DNA of 64,000 bases from Hyaloscypha bicolor E. Lineage: Eukaryota > Ascomycota > Leotiomycetes > Helotiales > Hyaloscyphaceae. The stretch covers positions 310,001 through 374,000 of the forward strand of contig NW_020194655.1 in NCBI RefSeq assembly GCF_002865645.1. The letters run 5' to 3'. Positions 24,601-35,816 of this stretch are shown here, piece by piece; the first letter of the stretch is position 1, and the number at the start of each line of letters is the position of its first letter. The position numbers and the translations under genes are program-made. The notes under the pieces were generated by a model. The model did not search any database, had not been told where the DNA came from, and saw only the letters and a program-made list of their open reading frames with translations.

Positions 24601-26040
24601 GCGGTGAGTTCTATGCACCCGGGAGTCAGAAAAGTGGATATAGTTTGCGGATTATATTTGACACTTCTACTGACTATTTGTTATTTCGGAAGTAACCTCC
24701 TTCAGCTTGTTTACAATTTTTCTGTAGCCATTGCTATCTTTACTCTCAAAACAGGCGACTTCCCGGTGGTTGCACCCCTGCATAGGGACCGAGACTTCTC
24801 CCGCAACAAACATGCGTCCGCTCGTGTCGTCGACGATCTGCGTAGTAGTAATCAGCAGACAATCAATTCCGCTTCTCCATCCATTACTTACCTTCCCCGA
24901 AATCGGCGGTGTACTCTTCTGCTCTATGAACGAGAAAATCCTCATGTTCCCGGGATGCTCTTTAAAATCATTCGATATATCAAGCAAGGTGGTCGATCCA
25001 TGGGCAAGTGCCTTGACCATATCGGATCTCATTTTCCCCGTGAATCGGGATAAACCAGTAAGAGACAAGTTCAAAATATCTGCGCAAACAGATAGTATTT
25101 TCGCGGGATCGGAGCCGCAGTGTGGAGTTGCGAGGAAGAAGATGGCGGCTGTTGATGTGCGGATGTTCGAAAAACGCTTGTTATTTACGACCGTGATATT
25201 AAGTGCCTAAGTTGAGGTAAGTGAAGAGGTTATGGTTGAGGAAGGCGTGGGGCATAACGCACCTTCTTAACGACAATCCCCCCCATACTATGGCAAATGA
25301 ACACAATCGGCCGTTTCTGCTCCTCATGATTTTGCCTCACATCCCGCAACTCTTCCAATAGCGAAGTGGCATGGTCATCAATCCTCCCTTTCTCATGCGA
25401 GAGAAAGACATTCGCTGGGTATCCGTACGAAAATATCCTTGCACCGGGGACTTCCTCCGGGAGAGAATCTCGGAGCCAAAAGTGTCCATTTGAGTGTGCC
25501 CACGTTCTGTATGCGCCTCCCCTTATGCCATGTACGGCGACGATGTCGATGGGGCATTGTTTCTCTGGAGAGATTTCATCGATTTCAGCTTGAGGAATCT
25601 GGTGGATGAGGTGGAGGCCGATGCGTTCGATTGGTACAGATTGCCGTTCCGCGGATTTCCTTTTCCCTTTCTTCGCTATCAAGCTGACTCTTGGAGAAGC
25701 TTTCGAGTCATCGAGGGTACTTGTCTGTAAGTGTTCGACTTGAGGACCGCAGGCGGGTGTCGCGAGCGCTGCCTCTGGTATCTCTGAGCCCAAACTCGAG
25801 GAGGGAGCAGCAGAGAAAACGCAGTCTGAGGAGGGGGGGAGGGATTTCGAGTGGTAGATGTTTGTCTTGAGCCATTTTCGAAGAGAGATCTAAAGTGATC
25901 GTGAAGAGTCAGCACTAGTTGTTCTTTGATTGTCGTCTTTTGGAAAGAAGAGGAAGCAAAATGATGGGCTTTGCGGGCTCTGTGATTGAGGCGTCCTTGG
26001 TAAAATTTCTCAGCGGCCGATGGGTACTTACTGGTTCCAT
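21606..26040 (-). CDS. NLR-like receptor: alpha/beta hydrolase - NACHT - ankyrin repeats
   Basis: A fungal NOD-like receptor of about 1,350-1,400 residues. A 9-nt first exon (MEP, 26040-26032) splices to ISLRKWLKTNIYHS; three more introns lie near 25205-25262, 24836-24892 and 24640-24690. Domains in order: an N-terminal hydrolase-like domain (SesB/lipase type) with IVAVHGIRGGAYRTW, the nucleophile elbow ICHSMGGIVVKK and FLATPHCGSDPAKIL; a linker CLASLTFPSLSHR with TCAWIL; a NACHT NTPase with Walker A GHPGTGKST (about 24391-24418), Walker B VVILIDALDEA and sensor VISCREYPV; then about 12 ankyrin repeats (GTPLHHAVQGGHEYLVRWLL onward) to the stop at 21606. In this class, ligand sensing by the repeats triggers NACHT oligomerisation and activates the N-terminal effector, giving cell death in incompatibility or defence. 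No lesion was seen. The ligand is unknown. Confidence 0.88.
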
Positions 26041-27545
26041 GTCTGAAGAAAATCGACGAGTCTCAGTGAGCAAATCTATGGAGAGATAGATCTGCCGTCG
26101 AGAAATCAACCGGGCTTGCAGGAAAAGGGATCAAAACAATCTGCTACTTGAAAGCATCACTTCGCAGGCAGCAGAAAACAGACAGTTCGAAGGCTCAAGG
26201 CTACTGAGAACAACATTTCGCCTCCCTCTCTGCCTTGAGGTCACGGTCGAGGAAACAGACTCAGCCCCTCTATGCACAAATTAGTGTGCGAAGCGTCAGC
26301 AAATTCCCGGGGGTTCACCAGTGTGGCTTGGGGGCGTTTTGCAGACCATTCAGGCAGGGGGCTGTTTTGAGATTCTCGGGGAACTCAGAAATTCGGTCCG
26401 GTCCAGGATACCAGCATTTGACAGGCTTTCACGGGCAGGCTTTGCTCTCATCTTTTGTAGGTCTTGTGACGTGTGAGAATTAGGCTCGCACCACACTTCC
26501 CTTGGGCCAATAGACAGGTGAATACGCCTAATCACGGTTAAAGGCTGGATTGTAATCACGTGACCTCACACACGTGACAGCTATTCAGGACTTTTTCCGC
26601 ACTACTTAGGCTGCTCAGGTGAGCCGAGGGTGAGCCAAAGGTGATTAGCACCTGAGTTGAAGCGGCCAGGCTTACTAAAACGACCTTGAAACGAAGATTA
26701 AAGGATTAGAGTTCAACTATCACAGAAGTTTTGCCGTCCGGGCCACTCTTGGCTTTGCGTCCGGCTTTGATTCCACGACGTCTATGACCAAGTCAGCATC
26801 CACATCTGCGACAAGAAGTCAACAAGTACTGGATCTCCAACCGCGACTGGAAAGACTTCTGGCACCAGGTACGGGCCCGTCATCTACTGTGCTAAAGCCT
26901 TCGAAAGCTTTGGTTGTGATCTCTTTCTCGAAGTTCGGTGCTGCTACTGTGGTTGGACTTGCTCTTTTCACTGCATTGCTTTAAGCTGTCCTTCGGACCT
27001 TTGGGATAGAATGGCGCCCAGAACAGGGGGTGGACTAGAAAGGTTGGATCATTTGGACAAACTGCATGGATGGATAGCGAGAGGATTTAATAGTTCAAGG
27101 AATGAAATTTGTGCAGCAGCGGGAAAAGAAGACTATCAACATTCGAGAAGTTTTCTTTCTTCCTGCAGCTTCCAATCACCCTCTCCGTCTCATTAGCAGC
27201 CTACATTCTTCGTGAAATCTCCCCAGGAAGGGGTTAATAGATAGGGAATAGGGGCAAAATCTAGCCCCAACCGGCAAGCACTAGCTCGCGTCCAATACCT
27301 ATGCTTCTTCTCTTCACAAACGATGCAGAAGACAAGCTCGAATCAAACAATTGAGATGAGACGAGCGTTCTTGCCAGAGTCCGGAGCCGCTCCCTGCATC
27401 AGCCCATGAACGTACGCCTCCCCAACAAGTTGGTAACTCCCATTTCCCACAGGATGAAGCAAAAATGGCGGCGACGCTCCGCAGATAACCTACAGCTCGT
27501 CACCCTACCTCACAGATTTGAATCTACGCCCAAGATGACCAGTAT
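26041..27545. other. Intergenic region upstream of the NLR gene
   Basis: 1.5 kb with the probable NLR promoter at its left end. Two CACGTGAC motifs lie 19 bp apart at about 26557-26578. A 66-codon plus-strand frame at 26784-26984 ends in a hydrophobic segment (FGAATVVGLALFTALL) and could be a small membrane peptide, but nothing else supports it; a second short frame at 27011-27196 has no features. Confidence 0.35.
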
Positions 27546-29305
27546 TCAGAATAAAGAACGCCCTCGCGTAAGCCTCCGCGCCATAAGATACTTGATCTCG
27601 ACAGCCAATTCCTCATCTCTACCCGCTTCGCTAGCCTTCAAGGCTCTCTGAAGCTTCATGAAGGCAGCTGTCCCCTGGTCGGTGGTATATTGACCGCTCT
27701 GCAGCAAGCGAAAAGCCAGCTGGACCTTCTTGAACTCTCGCCCGCACGGCAACCAAGTTTGTCCCAACGTATTCGGTCCTTCGGAGTGAGAAAATCGAGT
27801 CGTTTCCAAAAGTAGTTGAGTTCTTCTACCACCCGATCCTCTCTCTCTTCTAGCGTGTTCAAATTCCCTCAAGCACACCTTTCATGATGTCCCATAGCAC
27901 TGCGTTTATCTCTTTCTGCCGCAGGATTTTGATTGTTTTCCCGCAGGTTGCGGGTGCTGGATGCTGGGCTCGGAAACTGTCCTTCAACAGTGTCCGCCAA
28001 AAAACTTCCATCCGACTTTGTCGCATGATCTTTGTTGGTGCCCGTAATCCTCGCGCAGAAGTGCCGCCACACGCTGGGCGCGGGACTCTTGGTCAGATCC
28101 ATACGCATCATGTGCAGTCTCAATGAAGACCTTGAGCCTTTGAGTTATCGGAGGGCTTGGTATGTCTGAAACCGCTGGAAGGCACAACAAGAACGTCAAA
28201 ATGTCCTTGAACATGCTCTTGCTCTTGGGATCAAATCTAGCAGTATACTTGACTTTGCCAATGCATGAGCCACGAACTTCGAGACTGCCATCTAGTATAA
28301 ATGATACATGCATGAGCCCAAAGCCTTCGGATGCATTCCAGGGAAGCAGAATTGTATCTTCGATGGGTGTTAGAAAGGCTTCGGCGCTAAAATCAAGAAC
28401 CGATGATAGCAAGTCTTGTTGCTTCCGAGAAGATGGATCCTGTACCAGGGAGAGGAGGTCTAGATTCCCGGATGTATTGATGATAAATTTCGCCGTGTCG
28501 AGGTACATCTCCTTCAGTGGACTTTGATAGTTTGGTACTATGGTATTACCGGGACCGAGAATTCCAGACGAAGAGGTTGAAAATTCCTCGGAAATACCCA
28601 GGAAGGCGTATACTTTATCTCTTAGGTCCGATGCCTCAGTCGGTCAGAACTGAGACAGGAGTCGGCACAGAGGAAGTGGGCCAGCCCCCGGTTTACATTT
28701 GAATGTCGAATCTTGGATCCCAAAACCTGCCCTCACGTTCTGCGTCGCCTCAAAGGTTCGCGGATCCCAAACTCTCATCGGCTGGCTGCTATAGAAGGCA
28801 AACGGGTTTTTGAAATGCATCGTTGATCCGCAATCGTATTGGCGGTCAACGACTTCCTTCTCCTCATCGTGACCTGATTCGACGCTGGCCCTGCCTAAAC
28901 CTCCCAGGTCGCTGGTCCATCTGGTCTTCCTAAGTCTGGCCGGTACTTTAGCAACCCCATCTCGGCGGCACCGTTGTTTGATCTCTCGGATGAGTGGAGG
29001 TCCACCACTTTCATACAACACTTGACTGGATAATGGAACTCTTCATCCACAGAGAAATCTCCAGCTACACTTCGCTTCGGCTCCGCTGGCAAAATTTGGA
29101 GGACCGTAATGGAAGACTCGTTGGGAAGTGGTGAGTATGGGTATACGTTTGTCGTCGCTCCTGGTTCCGATTTTCTGGGATTCAATATGGGAAGTGCGGC
29201 AACGGATTTCGGTCTGTCCATCAATCTTGATCCAGCCAACTGCGGTAGCGAATGCAGCAGAGCATCGGGGCGAAGAAGAGCTTGAGGCGTCGAGTGTTCG
29301 TCCAT
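27546..29305 (-). pseudogene. Decayed HET-like (heterokaryon incompatibility) gene
   Basis: Pieces of a HET-type protein lie in order on the minus strand but in different frames. The 5' piece (29305 downward) has YPYSPLPNESSITVLQILPA and VKCCMKVVDLHSS, the usual entry into a HET domain, but the core block (ALSYxWG, LWxDxxCINQ) is missing and the frame stops at about 28903. A piece at 28860-28640 is of uncertain relation. The piece from about 28640 has ASDLRDKVYAFLGIS and IVPNYQSPLKEMYLDTAKF, the well-known HET C-terminal block. Near 28075 the frame shifts (AQRV continues as WRHFCARITGTNKD), and further stops and shifts occur to 27546. At least two shifts and the missing core argue for a dead gene, although some breaks could be introns. 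Confidence 0.55.
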
Positions 29306-29783
29306 TGAAACATCTCCAAATGTTATTTAAATTTCAAGATACGATCATCAAGTCATCTCAGCAAGGATTTTGGGAATCGAGAATGAAAGAAAATTGAAGC
29401 CGAATGATGGTAGTTGAAGGCAAAAGGCATCAGGAAAGTCAGTGCGCGAGGGGTAGTAAGGTTTACAAACCCGGCGGCTTGGGACGTCTAAATTGGGAGG
29501 GAAACGGTACAAATTATTGCTTTTCCCAATACAACAGCGCCGCAGGAACTTTCTGTGGCACACCGATTGCACTTGGTACCGTAAAACCCAAGCCTCACTC
29601 AGTTGTGGAAAGTGGGCTATTTTTGGGCTACAGAAGTGGCCCGTTCCTTGGCAACCTCGATCGCATACTTTGCGGAGCTGTCAACCTTAAGAGCAGCGAG
29701 CTGAAAAGGCTGCGGATAAGTCAACGCCGCCCAGTAACATGGCGTATAGGGAGACTGATAGATGCAACCCTTGAGGGGCCAGG
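29306..29783. other. Intergenic spacer
   Basis: About 480 bp between the HET-like remnant and the zinc-ribbon-like gene. Nothing recognised; a plus-strand frame (29404-29805) has no family features. Confidence 0.35.
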
Positions 29784-30380
29784 TTACGACTTTTTCTCAC
29801 GATAAGGCGTGAGAACAATCCTTCCAAAGCGCGCCTCATCAGCCCAGACTTTCAGAAACCCGACGTAGACGGTATGGCTTTCAGTAACTTCAGGAGCAGG
29901 TGACCCATCATGCTTGAAACGTGCTTCGAATCCGCCGGACATGGAGGCATTGTAGAATTCAAGCTGCCGACCCTGGGCGTCAACTGCTCTGTCGCAACAC
30001 CCCCAACACAAGTAATTTGGATAGCGTGGGTTGATCTGAACTGAAGTATGGCAGATAGGATATGTGCTGTGAGGCTGGATTCTTTCGCGATAAGGCGTAA
30101 GTACGGTTCCGCCCATGCGTCCTTCATCCGCCCAAACTTTGAGAGCTCCGACGTAGACGGCATGGCTTTTGGTGACTTCGCCGGCAAGGCATCCATCGTC
30201 TTTGAAATGTGCTTCAAAGCCGCCGGTACTGGATGTTTGAAATGTAAGCCTTCGGCCATGTGCGTCGGTTGCTTTGTCGTGACATGACCAACACAAGTAG
30301 TTTGGGTATTGTGGATTTATCGGGAGGGAGGCTTTGCAGACGGGACAGGAGGTCTGCGGTCCCGTAGGCTTAGATGCCAT
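29784..30380 (-). CDS. Protein of two tandem copies of a zinc-ribbon-like domain
   Basis: A 198-residue intronless gene made of two copies of one domain of about 92 residues. Copy 1 starts CPVCKASLPINPQ, then YPNYLCWSC, GGFEAHFKDDG, SHAVYVGALKVWADEGRMGG and VLTPYRE. Copy 2 repeats each block: INPRYPNYLCWGC, GGFEARFKHDG, SHTVYVGFLKVWADEARFG and VLTPYRE. The two CxxC pairs of copy 1 could bind one zinc ion; in copy 2 the first cysteine is tyrosine (YPIC for CPVC), so its site is incomplete unless the extra cysteine in CWGCC helps. From memory, a single-copy version of this domain is found mainly in bacterial hypothetical proteins; that and the lack of introns suggest transfer into the fungus, but this is inference. 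The start ATG at 30380 is the first in frame and is 11 codons before the first CxxC. Function unknown. Confidence 0.75.
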   Translation of the reverse strand: MASKPTGPQTSCPVCKASLPINPQYPNYLCWSCHDKATDAHGRRLTFQTSSTGGFEAHFKDDGCLAGEVTKSHAVYVGALKVWADEGRMGGTVLTPYRERIQPHSTYPICHTSVQINPRYPNYLCWGCCDRAVDAQGRQLEFYNASMSGGFEARFKHDGSPAPEVTESHTVYVGFLKVWADEARFGRIVLTPYREKKS

Positions 30381-30739
30381 GGTATCAATTAGCTTCAGCC
30401 TTTAGGAAAGATAACCTGATCGCGGCGTGAAAAGAGACAGAGTCAGGAGGAACACGCTTTTCAGACTTCACTCTCCGTCATAGGCGACATCACTTTGAAT
30501 CCGTGTTCTTCGTTGATGGAGCGGATAACAGCAGCTAATTTATGCGATCGTATCCAGTTCGACTTGGTGAGAGGAAAGAGGAAGCAGAGGGTGGGGGAGG
30601 AGTGGCACGTGCAGGATGCACTTTTCCGTGGACACACACGGGAATTAGGTTGATTCCAGGTCGATCAAGAGTGTCGATTCTGACTAAACACGACAGAACC
30701 CCTCTACATCAAATCGTTCGAATTTTTGCTACTTAAATA

Positions 30740-31114
30740 GCAGTACTCCTTTTTTTTTTGGAAAAAAAAAAAATGAGAACTACCTTTTTTAATAATACTC
30801 TTTAGGAATTTAATTTTTTCAAATTATTGAAGTAGGTTAAGGTTTAGAAGTAAGGCACTAAAAATATAGCGAGTTCTCAGGGAAAGATCGCTAGAAATTT
30901 AGTGACCGATAGCCTAAGTGATCGCTAAAGCCTTTATTCTCGTGCTATATATAACTTTTAAAAGAATTGCACTCTCTCTTAAGAAGAAAGAAAAAATAAT
31001 TACTAAAAAGAAAGAAAGAACTACAAGCTTCTAAGAGTATATAAATTTATTAATAGTTCAGTTGTGATTTTTTTTGCGTGAGGGGGTGCAAATACAGAGA
31101 TTTTTGGTGTTTAA
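30740..31114. other. AT-rich stretch
   Basis: Strongly AT-rich DNA with homopolymer runs (poly-T then poly-A at about 30750-30772) and no gene. It marks the left border of the transposon-rich part of the window. Confidence 0.6.
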
Positions 31115-31705
31115 GGGCCCGTTTTGTAAACTTCAAACACCAGCAGTTAGTAATCAAACACTAGCTTTTGGTTATTACAAAGTTAAGTGTTTCGCATTTT
31201 TTAATATGCTAGCATTTGCTCTCATACAATCGCAGTTCTTTCAGAACCAGCTATAATAAGTGGTTCTGAAAATGCTAGCTTTTGGATACTGGCTTTTTAC
31301 CCCTTCTTTATAATACTTCTTAAGGTATAATATTTTAATTATTATATAAATATTGTGCTTCTTATATAATTTCAATTATAAATTCTTTCTTAATAAGAAA
31401 GCTATAATAAAGTAATTAATTAATTAATTAATTAATTACTTTTGCCTTAGAAAAGAAATAAATATTAGGCTATAATATCTTATAATTATAAGAAGTAGTT
31501 ACTAAAGAAATATAAGATTTAAGATTTAAGGTTATTGGAGATTACTCTGAAACTTCTGTAATTGCGATAGTTATTGAGTTTGTGCATTTTGCGAAACACT
31601 TTTAAATTATTAAAAGCTAGCTTCTACATCGAGTATTAAACGCTAGTGCTTGGTTATTGGCGAATGCCAGCAATCAAAAGACGTGCATCCGTACGAAACG
31701 GGCCC
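31115..31705. mobile_element. Tourist-like MITE (PIF/Harbinger type)
   Basis: A 591-bp non-coding element. It begins GGGCCCGTTTTGTA and ends, read inverted, GGGCCCGTTTCGTA. The flanks are TAA at 31112-31114 and TAA at 31706-31708, a 3-bp target duplication of the TWA type used by PIF/Harbinger transposons. A perfect 11-bp hairpin arm pair (TTTCAGAACCA at 31239-31249, its complement at 31261-31271) and repeated CACTAGC/GGTTATT blocks lie inside. AT-rich and without transposase; it would have needed a transposase from elsewhere. Confidence 0.75.
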
Positions 31706-31995
31706 TAATAAGGCACCAAGCTGGTGTAAGTTACCGCCTAGATTAGTCAACATCGACTCTCAAATTTCTCAATCGACCCCAGAATCGACCCATGGGGATA
31801 TCCTTAATTCCTGACACACACGTGCTCAAAGTTCTCCCTGTCGATGACGCTCACTCGCCACTCTCACCATGGGCGACTACTACTCTGAGAATAACTGTCG
31901 AAGACTAGCCGCTACCCCAAGTCCCAGGCATAGTGCTTGTTCGTGGAATGATCGCAATTCGCACGTGGATGGTTCAAAATGGTTGAAAGCCCAAC

Positions 31996-32355
31996 TGTTG
32001 AACTAGCTAGCTTGGCTAGCATCCTTTCCTTCCACTCCAGGTTCAACCACTAATTCAGTTCGTCCGATTATTGGGTATTACTTACGTACGAACACACCAA
32101 TCGTTTATTAGTATCGCCATTCGATTACGTTCCTTAAACGTGCGTTCAGGAATCAGATTGGTAAATCGTTCCCACCACCAAGTAAGTGCGGGGTAAATCA
32201 CATGGTGGGGTGGAAATCAGGAATATAGCTAGGGAACCCATTCCCTCTGTTTTTTATGGAATCACTCTCCTGTATCTAGTCAAAACTAGTCATTCTACAG
32301 ATTGTCAATCTCCAATATATCGATTTTCCACCGATAAATCGATCCCAGTTCAATA
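31996..32355 (+). mobile_element. Diverged solo LTR related to Copia element A
   Basis: A 360-bp solo LTR. It starts TGTTGAAC and ends GTTCAATA, and is flanked by CCAAC on both sides (31991-31995 and 32356-32360), a 5-bp duplication. The 3' third, from ACTCTCCTGTATCTAGTC through CAGATTGTCAA to TAAATCGAT, matches the LTRs of element A at 36060-36140 and 40795-40870; the start is similar too (CCAGGTTCAA), while the middle differs. It has an insertion of AAAACTAGTC in the shared block. It results from recombination between the two LTRs of an older related element. Confidence 0.8.
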
Positions 32356-32931
32356 CCAACCCAAGTCCGAATACGAAATCGGAACATCCCCCATACGAGT
32401 CATGGATCCTACTAACACCAACCAATGAGGTTTTCACACGCCTGAGATTATAGCTAGGCTAGTAAAGTTCTCCGCACGATGCTGATCTGCTTGAAGAGAT
32501 TTGAGCATTTAATCGAAATATACAGGGGATCCGAGTTTGACGCTACCTGACCCTGGCAATTGATGCGAATTAAATAGGAGCGGACATATGGGATAGCCAA
32601 GGACAGGGTTGTATTTGTTCGGATATTGAATTCCTTTTCTAGAAACATACGCTATCTCTGCATATGGGCTGATAGCTCAATTTTATATCACGAAGTGTGT
32701 TGAACCATTCAAATGCCGATATGAGTATTTTTCCTCCTATAGAAAACATGAGGGGAAAACTCCTGGCCGCTTCGTTCGTGCCTGAAGGATCTTGATTTCC
32801 GAGATATCACTTTTGATATATAGGATGTATTGGCCCCTCCCACTCCTTTATTGTTGACTTTGTGTCCACCAGTTATCCAAGACGTCATTTGGTGTGCACA
32901 TGTTTGCCTGATTCTACATCAGTAGCTTGCA
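32356..32931. promoter_or_regulatory. Intergenic region upstream of the carboxylesterase
   Basis: About 575 bp with no gene; it must hold the promoter of the esterase gene. No specific site was recognised. Confidence 0.35.
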
Positions 32932-34778
32932 ATGCAGTTTCTTGGTTCATTGAGTGTGATATGCTGGTGGCTGGCAGCCCTGGCCTCAGGGCAGAACCAA
33001 ACCAACGGAACCACCTTGCCAGTCGTCGATCTTGGCTATGAGATCTATCAAGCAGCCTCTTTCAATGTAAATTTTACTTTCTATACTTCATACTTGAATA
33101 CATACTAATCGAGTTGAAGGCAACTGGGGGTTTTTATAACTTCTCAAATGTTCGATATGCAGCGCCCCCAACTGGTGACCTCCGATTCCGTGCCCCTCAG
33201 AAACCTTCCTCCAACCGCTCCGTCGTGCAGACAGGAAACGTCGGTCGAATATGCCCACAAAGTATCCCACAATGGGTTATTGAAAGCCTATTTTTCGTCG
33301 CAAACTACAGCTCAGGCCTTCCATTCAATGCCTCTGCCTGGCAGAGCCCTGGCATCTCGGTAATCGGCCTCCTTCAGGACCCGAGAATCACCGAAGACTG
33401 CCTATTCCTGGATGTCGTGGTTCACCAAAATGTCCTCAATTCTGCACGTAACGGGTCAAAGGCACCAGTATTAGTGTGGATTCATGGAGGAGGATACGCG
33501 GAGGGAAGCAAGACAGATAATGGGGTGCCAGGGAAGATTATGGCGCAAAACAACGACGTGATTTTTGTCACCATAAATTACCGCCTAGGCGCATTCGGGT
33601 TCCTTTCTGGGCCAACTTTACAATCAGATGGTGTCGCCAATGCAGGACTACTTGATCAGCATTTGGCTCTTGAGTGGGTGCAAGAGCATATTTCTAAATT
33701 TGGAGGCGATCCAGACCAAGTGACTGTTATAGGAGAATCGGCTGGCGGGGGTTCAATCTTGCACCAGATAACGGTAAGCCATAGCCCCATGGATTGGCCT
33801 CTTCAATCAAGTTTTAGTCGCCCCTTCAGGGTTTTGAGCTACGCTAATGATTTCAAATTCTAGGCGTACGGAGGTGTAAATGGCAAGGCCCCCTTTCGCC
33901 GCGCAATCCTTCAGTCTCCTGCGTTCTTCCCCTTCAGAGACAGTCATTTCCAAGAACAAGCCCTCGGAGACTTCCTCGCCCTCCTAAATGTCTCCACCAT
34001 CGCAAAGGCTCGAACCCTACCCTCCTCGGCGCTCATCCTGGCTAATAAGCAGCAACAAGCTGCTTCTCCCTACGGCGAATTCGCATACGGCCCCGTCGTG
34101 GATGGCTCTTTCGTGCCCACCTTTCCCGGAAAACTGCTCCTGAGTGGTCGATTCGACTCCCAAGTTGAGGTCATGGTTGGACATAACGCAGATGAAGGAC
34201 CTCTCTTCACCAACCCCGCTATCATCGATGATGCTAGCTTTCACGCATTTGTTGCTTCATTCTTCCCAACCATGGAAGATTCCCTAATCGAGTATGTCGA
34301 GAGCAAGCTCTACCCACCAATATTCGACGGAAGCCAGCCATACACAAACAATCTCGAGCGCGCCATCCTATTGAACTCCGAACTCCTCATTTCTTGCAAT
34401 ACTTTTTACCTTGACAAGGCCTTCAACAACCGAACCTATGCTTATCTCTTCGCCGTCCCACCTGCCACGCATGGTTCTGATCTTTCGTACACTTTCTACA
34501 CCGGTGCATTTAACCCGAGCTATAATTTACCCACCTTTAACGAGACCGTTGCAGAGACTTTGCAGGATTTTATTTTGTCATTCGCTATGAACGGGAAACC
34601 GATGACAAATGTTGCGGGCGTGGACAGGTTTGCGCCCTATGGCCAAAATGCGCAGCTGATGGAACTCGGTACATCGAGCATTAGCATGATGACAGATCCA
34701 GCGGCTAATAACAGATGCAAATGGTGGGAATTAGGGTTAGGATGGCACAATATTGGACGGGGAAATTACACGGTATAG
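32932..34778 (+). CDS. Secreted type-B carboxylesterase/lipase
   Basis: An alpha/beta hydrolase that splits carboxylic esters, most likely outside the cell. Exons 32932-33066, 33120-33773 and 33864-34778 are in phase 0 and give 567 residues, the normal size of the family. The N-terminus is a signal peptide (LGSLSVICWWLAALASG). Family blocks follow: FSNVRYAAPPTGDLRF, EDCLFLDVVV, the oxyanion loop VWIHGGGYAEGS and the nucleophile elbow VIGESAGGG with Ser at about residue 253. The acidic residue is in GHNADEGPLF and the histidine in THGSDLSYTF. All three catalytic residues are present. Several N-glycosylation sites (NQT, NGT, NYS) support secretion. The ATG is chosen because it gives the signal peptide. 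It sits alone between a solo LTR and Copia element A; substrate unknown. Confidence 0.92.
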
Positions 34779-35816
34779 GGAAGCTCTGTAGCAGACTACG
34801 GAAACCTCGCAAAGCGGGTCCCTGACATACTTGACTGTATGAGTATGAGTATGAGTTAGATACAATTTGTAAGGAAGGCATTTACAGCTGGTATTGCCTT
34901 GCTATGTGGGCGTGAATGTCATTTTGCCTTGTTCGGCGAGTGTCGTTTGCCATTCTTACTCCTGTTTGTCATTGTTTTCGCTGCAAATGCTTGATATGTC
35001 TTCTGTCTCTTGAAGTGTCGACAATCCTCCCGACCCTCAGTTCATGTGTTTATTTCATTGTAAGTCGTATACTCTAATGCTGCTTGAGGCGGCAGCCGCC
35101 CGATAATTCTCGTGTCGAGGATTGATGCTCCAGCTCGATGTCTGTTTTTGAGCCAGCCCCGTGAATTGAGCTCAACGCCCGCTATTCTGGATTGATATGT
35201 TTCGTCTTTTTGTATGACTGAAGTGTATTTGGGTGCGAATCAGCTATGAAGTCTCAGGCCCGAGTTATGAAAGATGGCATGGAACAGTTGCTAGAGGGAT
35301 TGGCGGTAGGTCAAATACGGACGCCGATCACAAAGTCGTGGATTGGAAGGGGAAAGTGTAGATTGCTTCCGCAGACCAGAAAGCTGGCCAATGTATGCCC
35401 TGAGTTTCAGTGAAGGGAGCCAATCTGCACCCAGCGTCAGCCCGCGAAGGCTGCCGCGCCGCAAAGAAGCTGGGAGCGGAAATGTGGACCGCTGCATCCC
35501 GACTTTCAGGGGCCTCGTACCTGCAGCTCCAAGGGATGCGTCCCGTCCTCGAGATATGGCTGCGGCAACATCCCTTGAAAACCTCTGCGTTGGTGCTCTC
35601 CCGGCATTGCGAACGCTTTTCATGACATGCGGACGACAACTGCGGTCTAACCATCCCTTCTCGTCCAAGAGCGGCCTATCTCCGACACTCTCAGCCTTTC
35701 CGGACGTCGGGCACACTAAAATATCTCTGGTGCTTTTAGATTGAGACTCCTGCGCAGCGCGAGGCACAATGTCTCATAGAGAAGATACATCGAGAGCCCA
35801 CCTTGGATGGGAAAAT
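34779..35816. other. Intergenic region, GC-rich overlapping frames
   Basis: About 1 kb. Overlapping open frames on both strands at 35291-35767 (158 codons minus, 133 codons plus) reflect a local GC-rich stretch; neither shows a recognisable family, signal or repeat. Nothing else was recognised. Confidence 0.3.

Noticed and set aside
35291..35767. 158-codon minus-strand gene overlapping a 133-codon plus-strand frame
   Set aside because: GC-rich stretch open in several frames; no domain, signal peptide or splice support for either.
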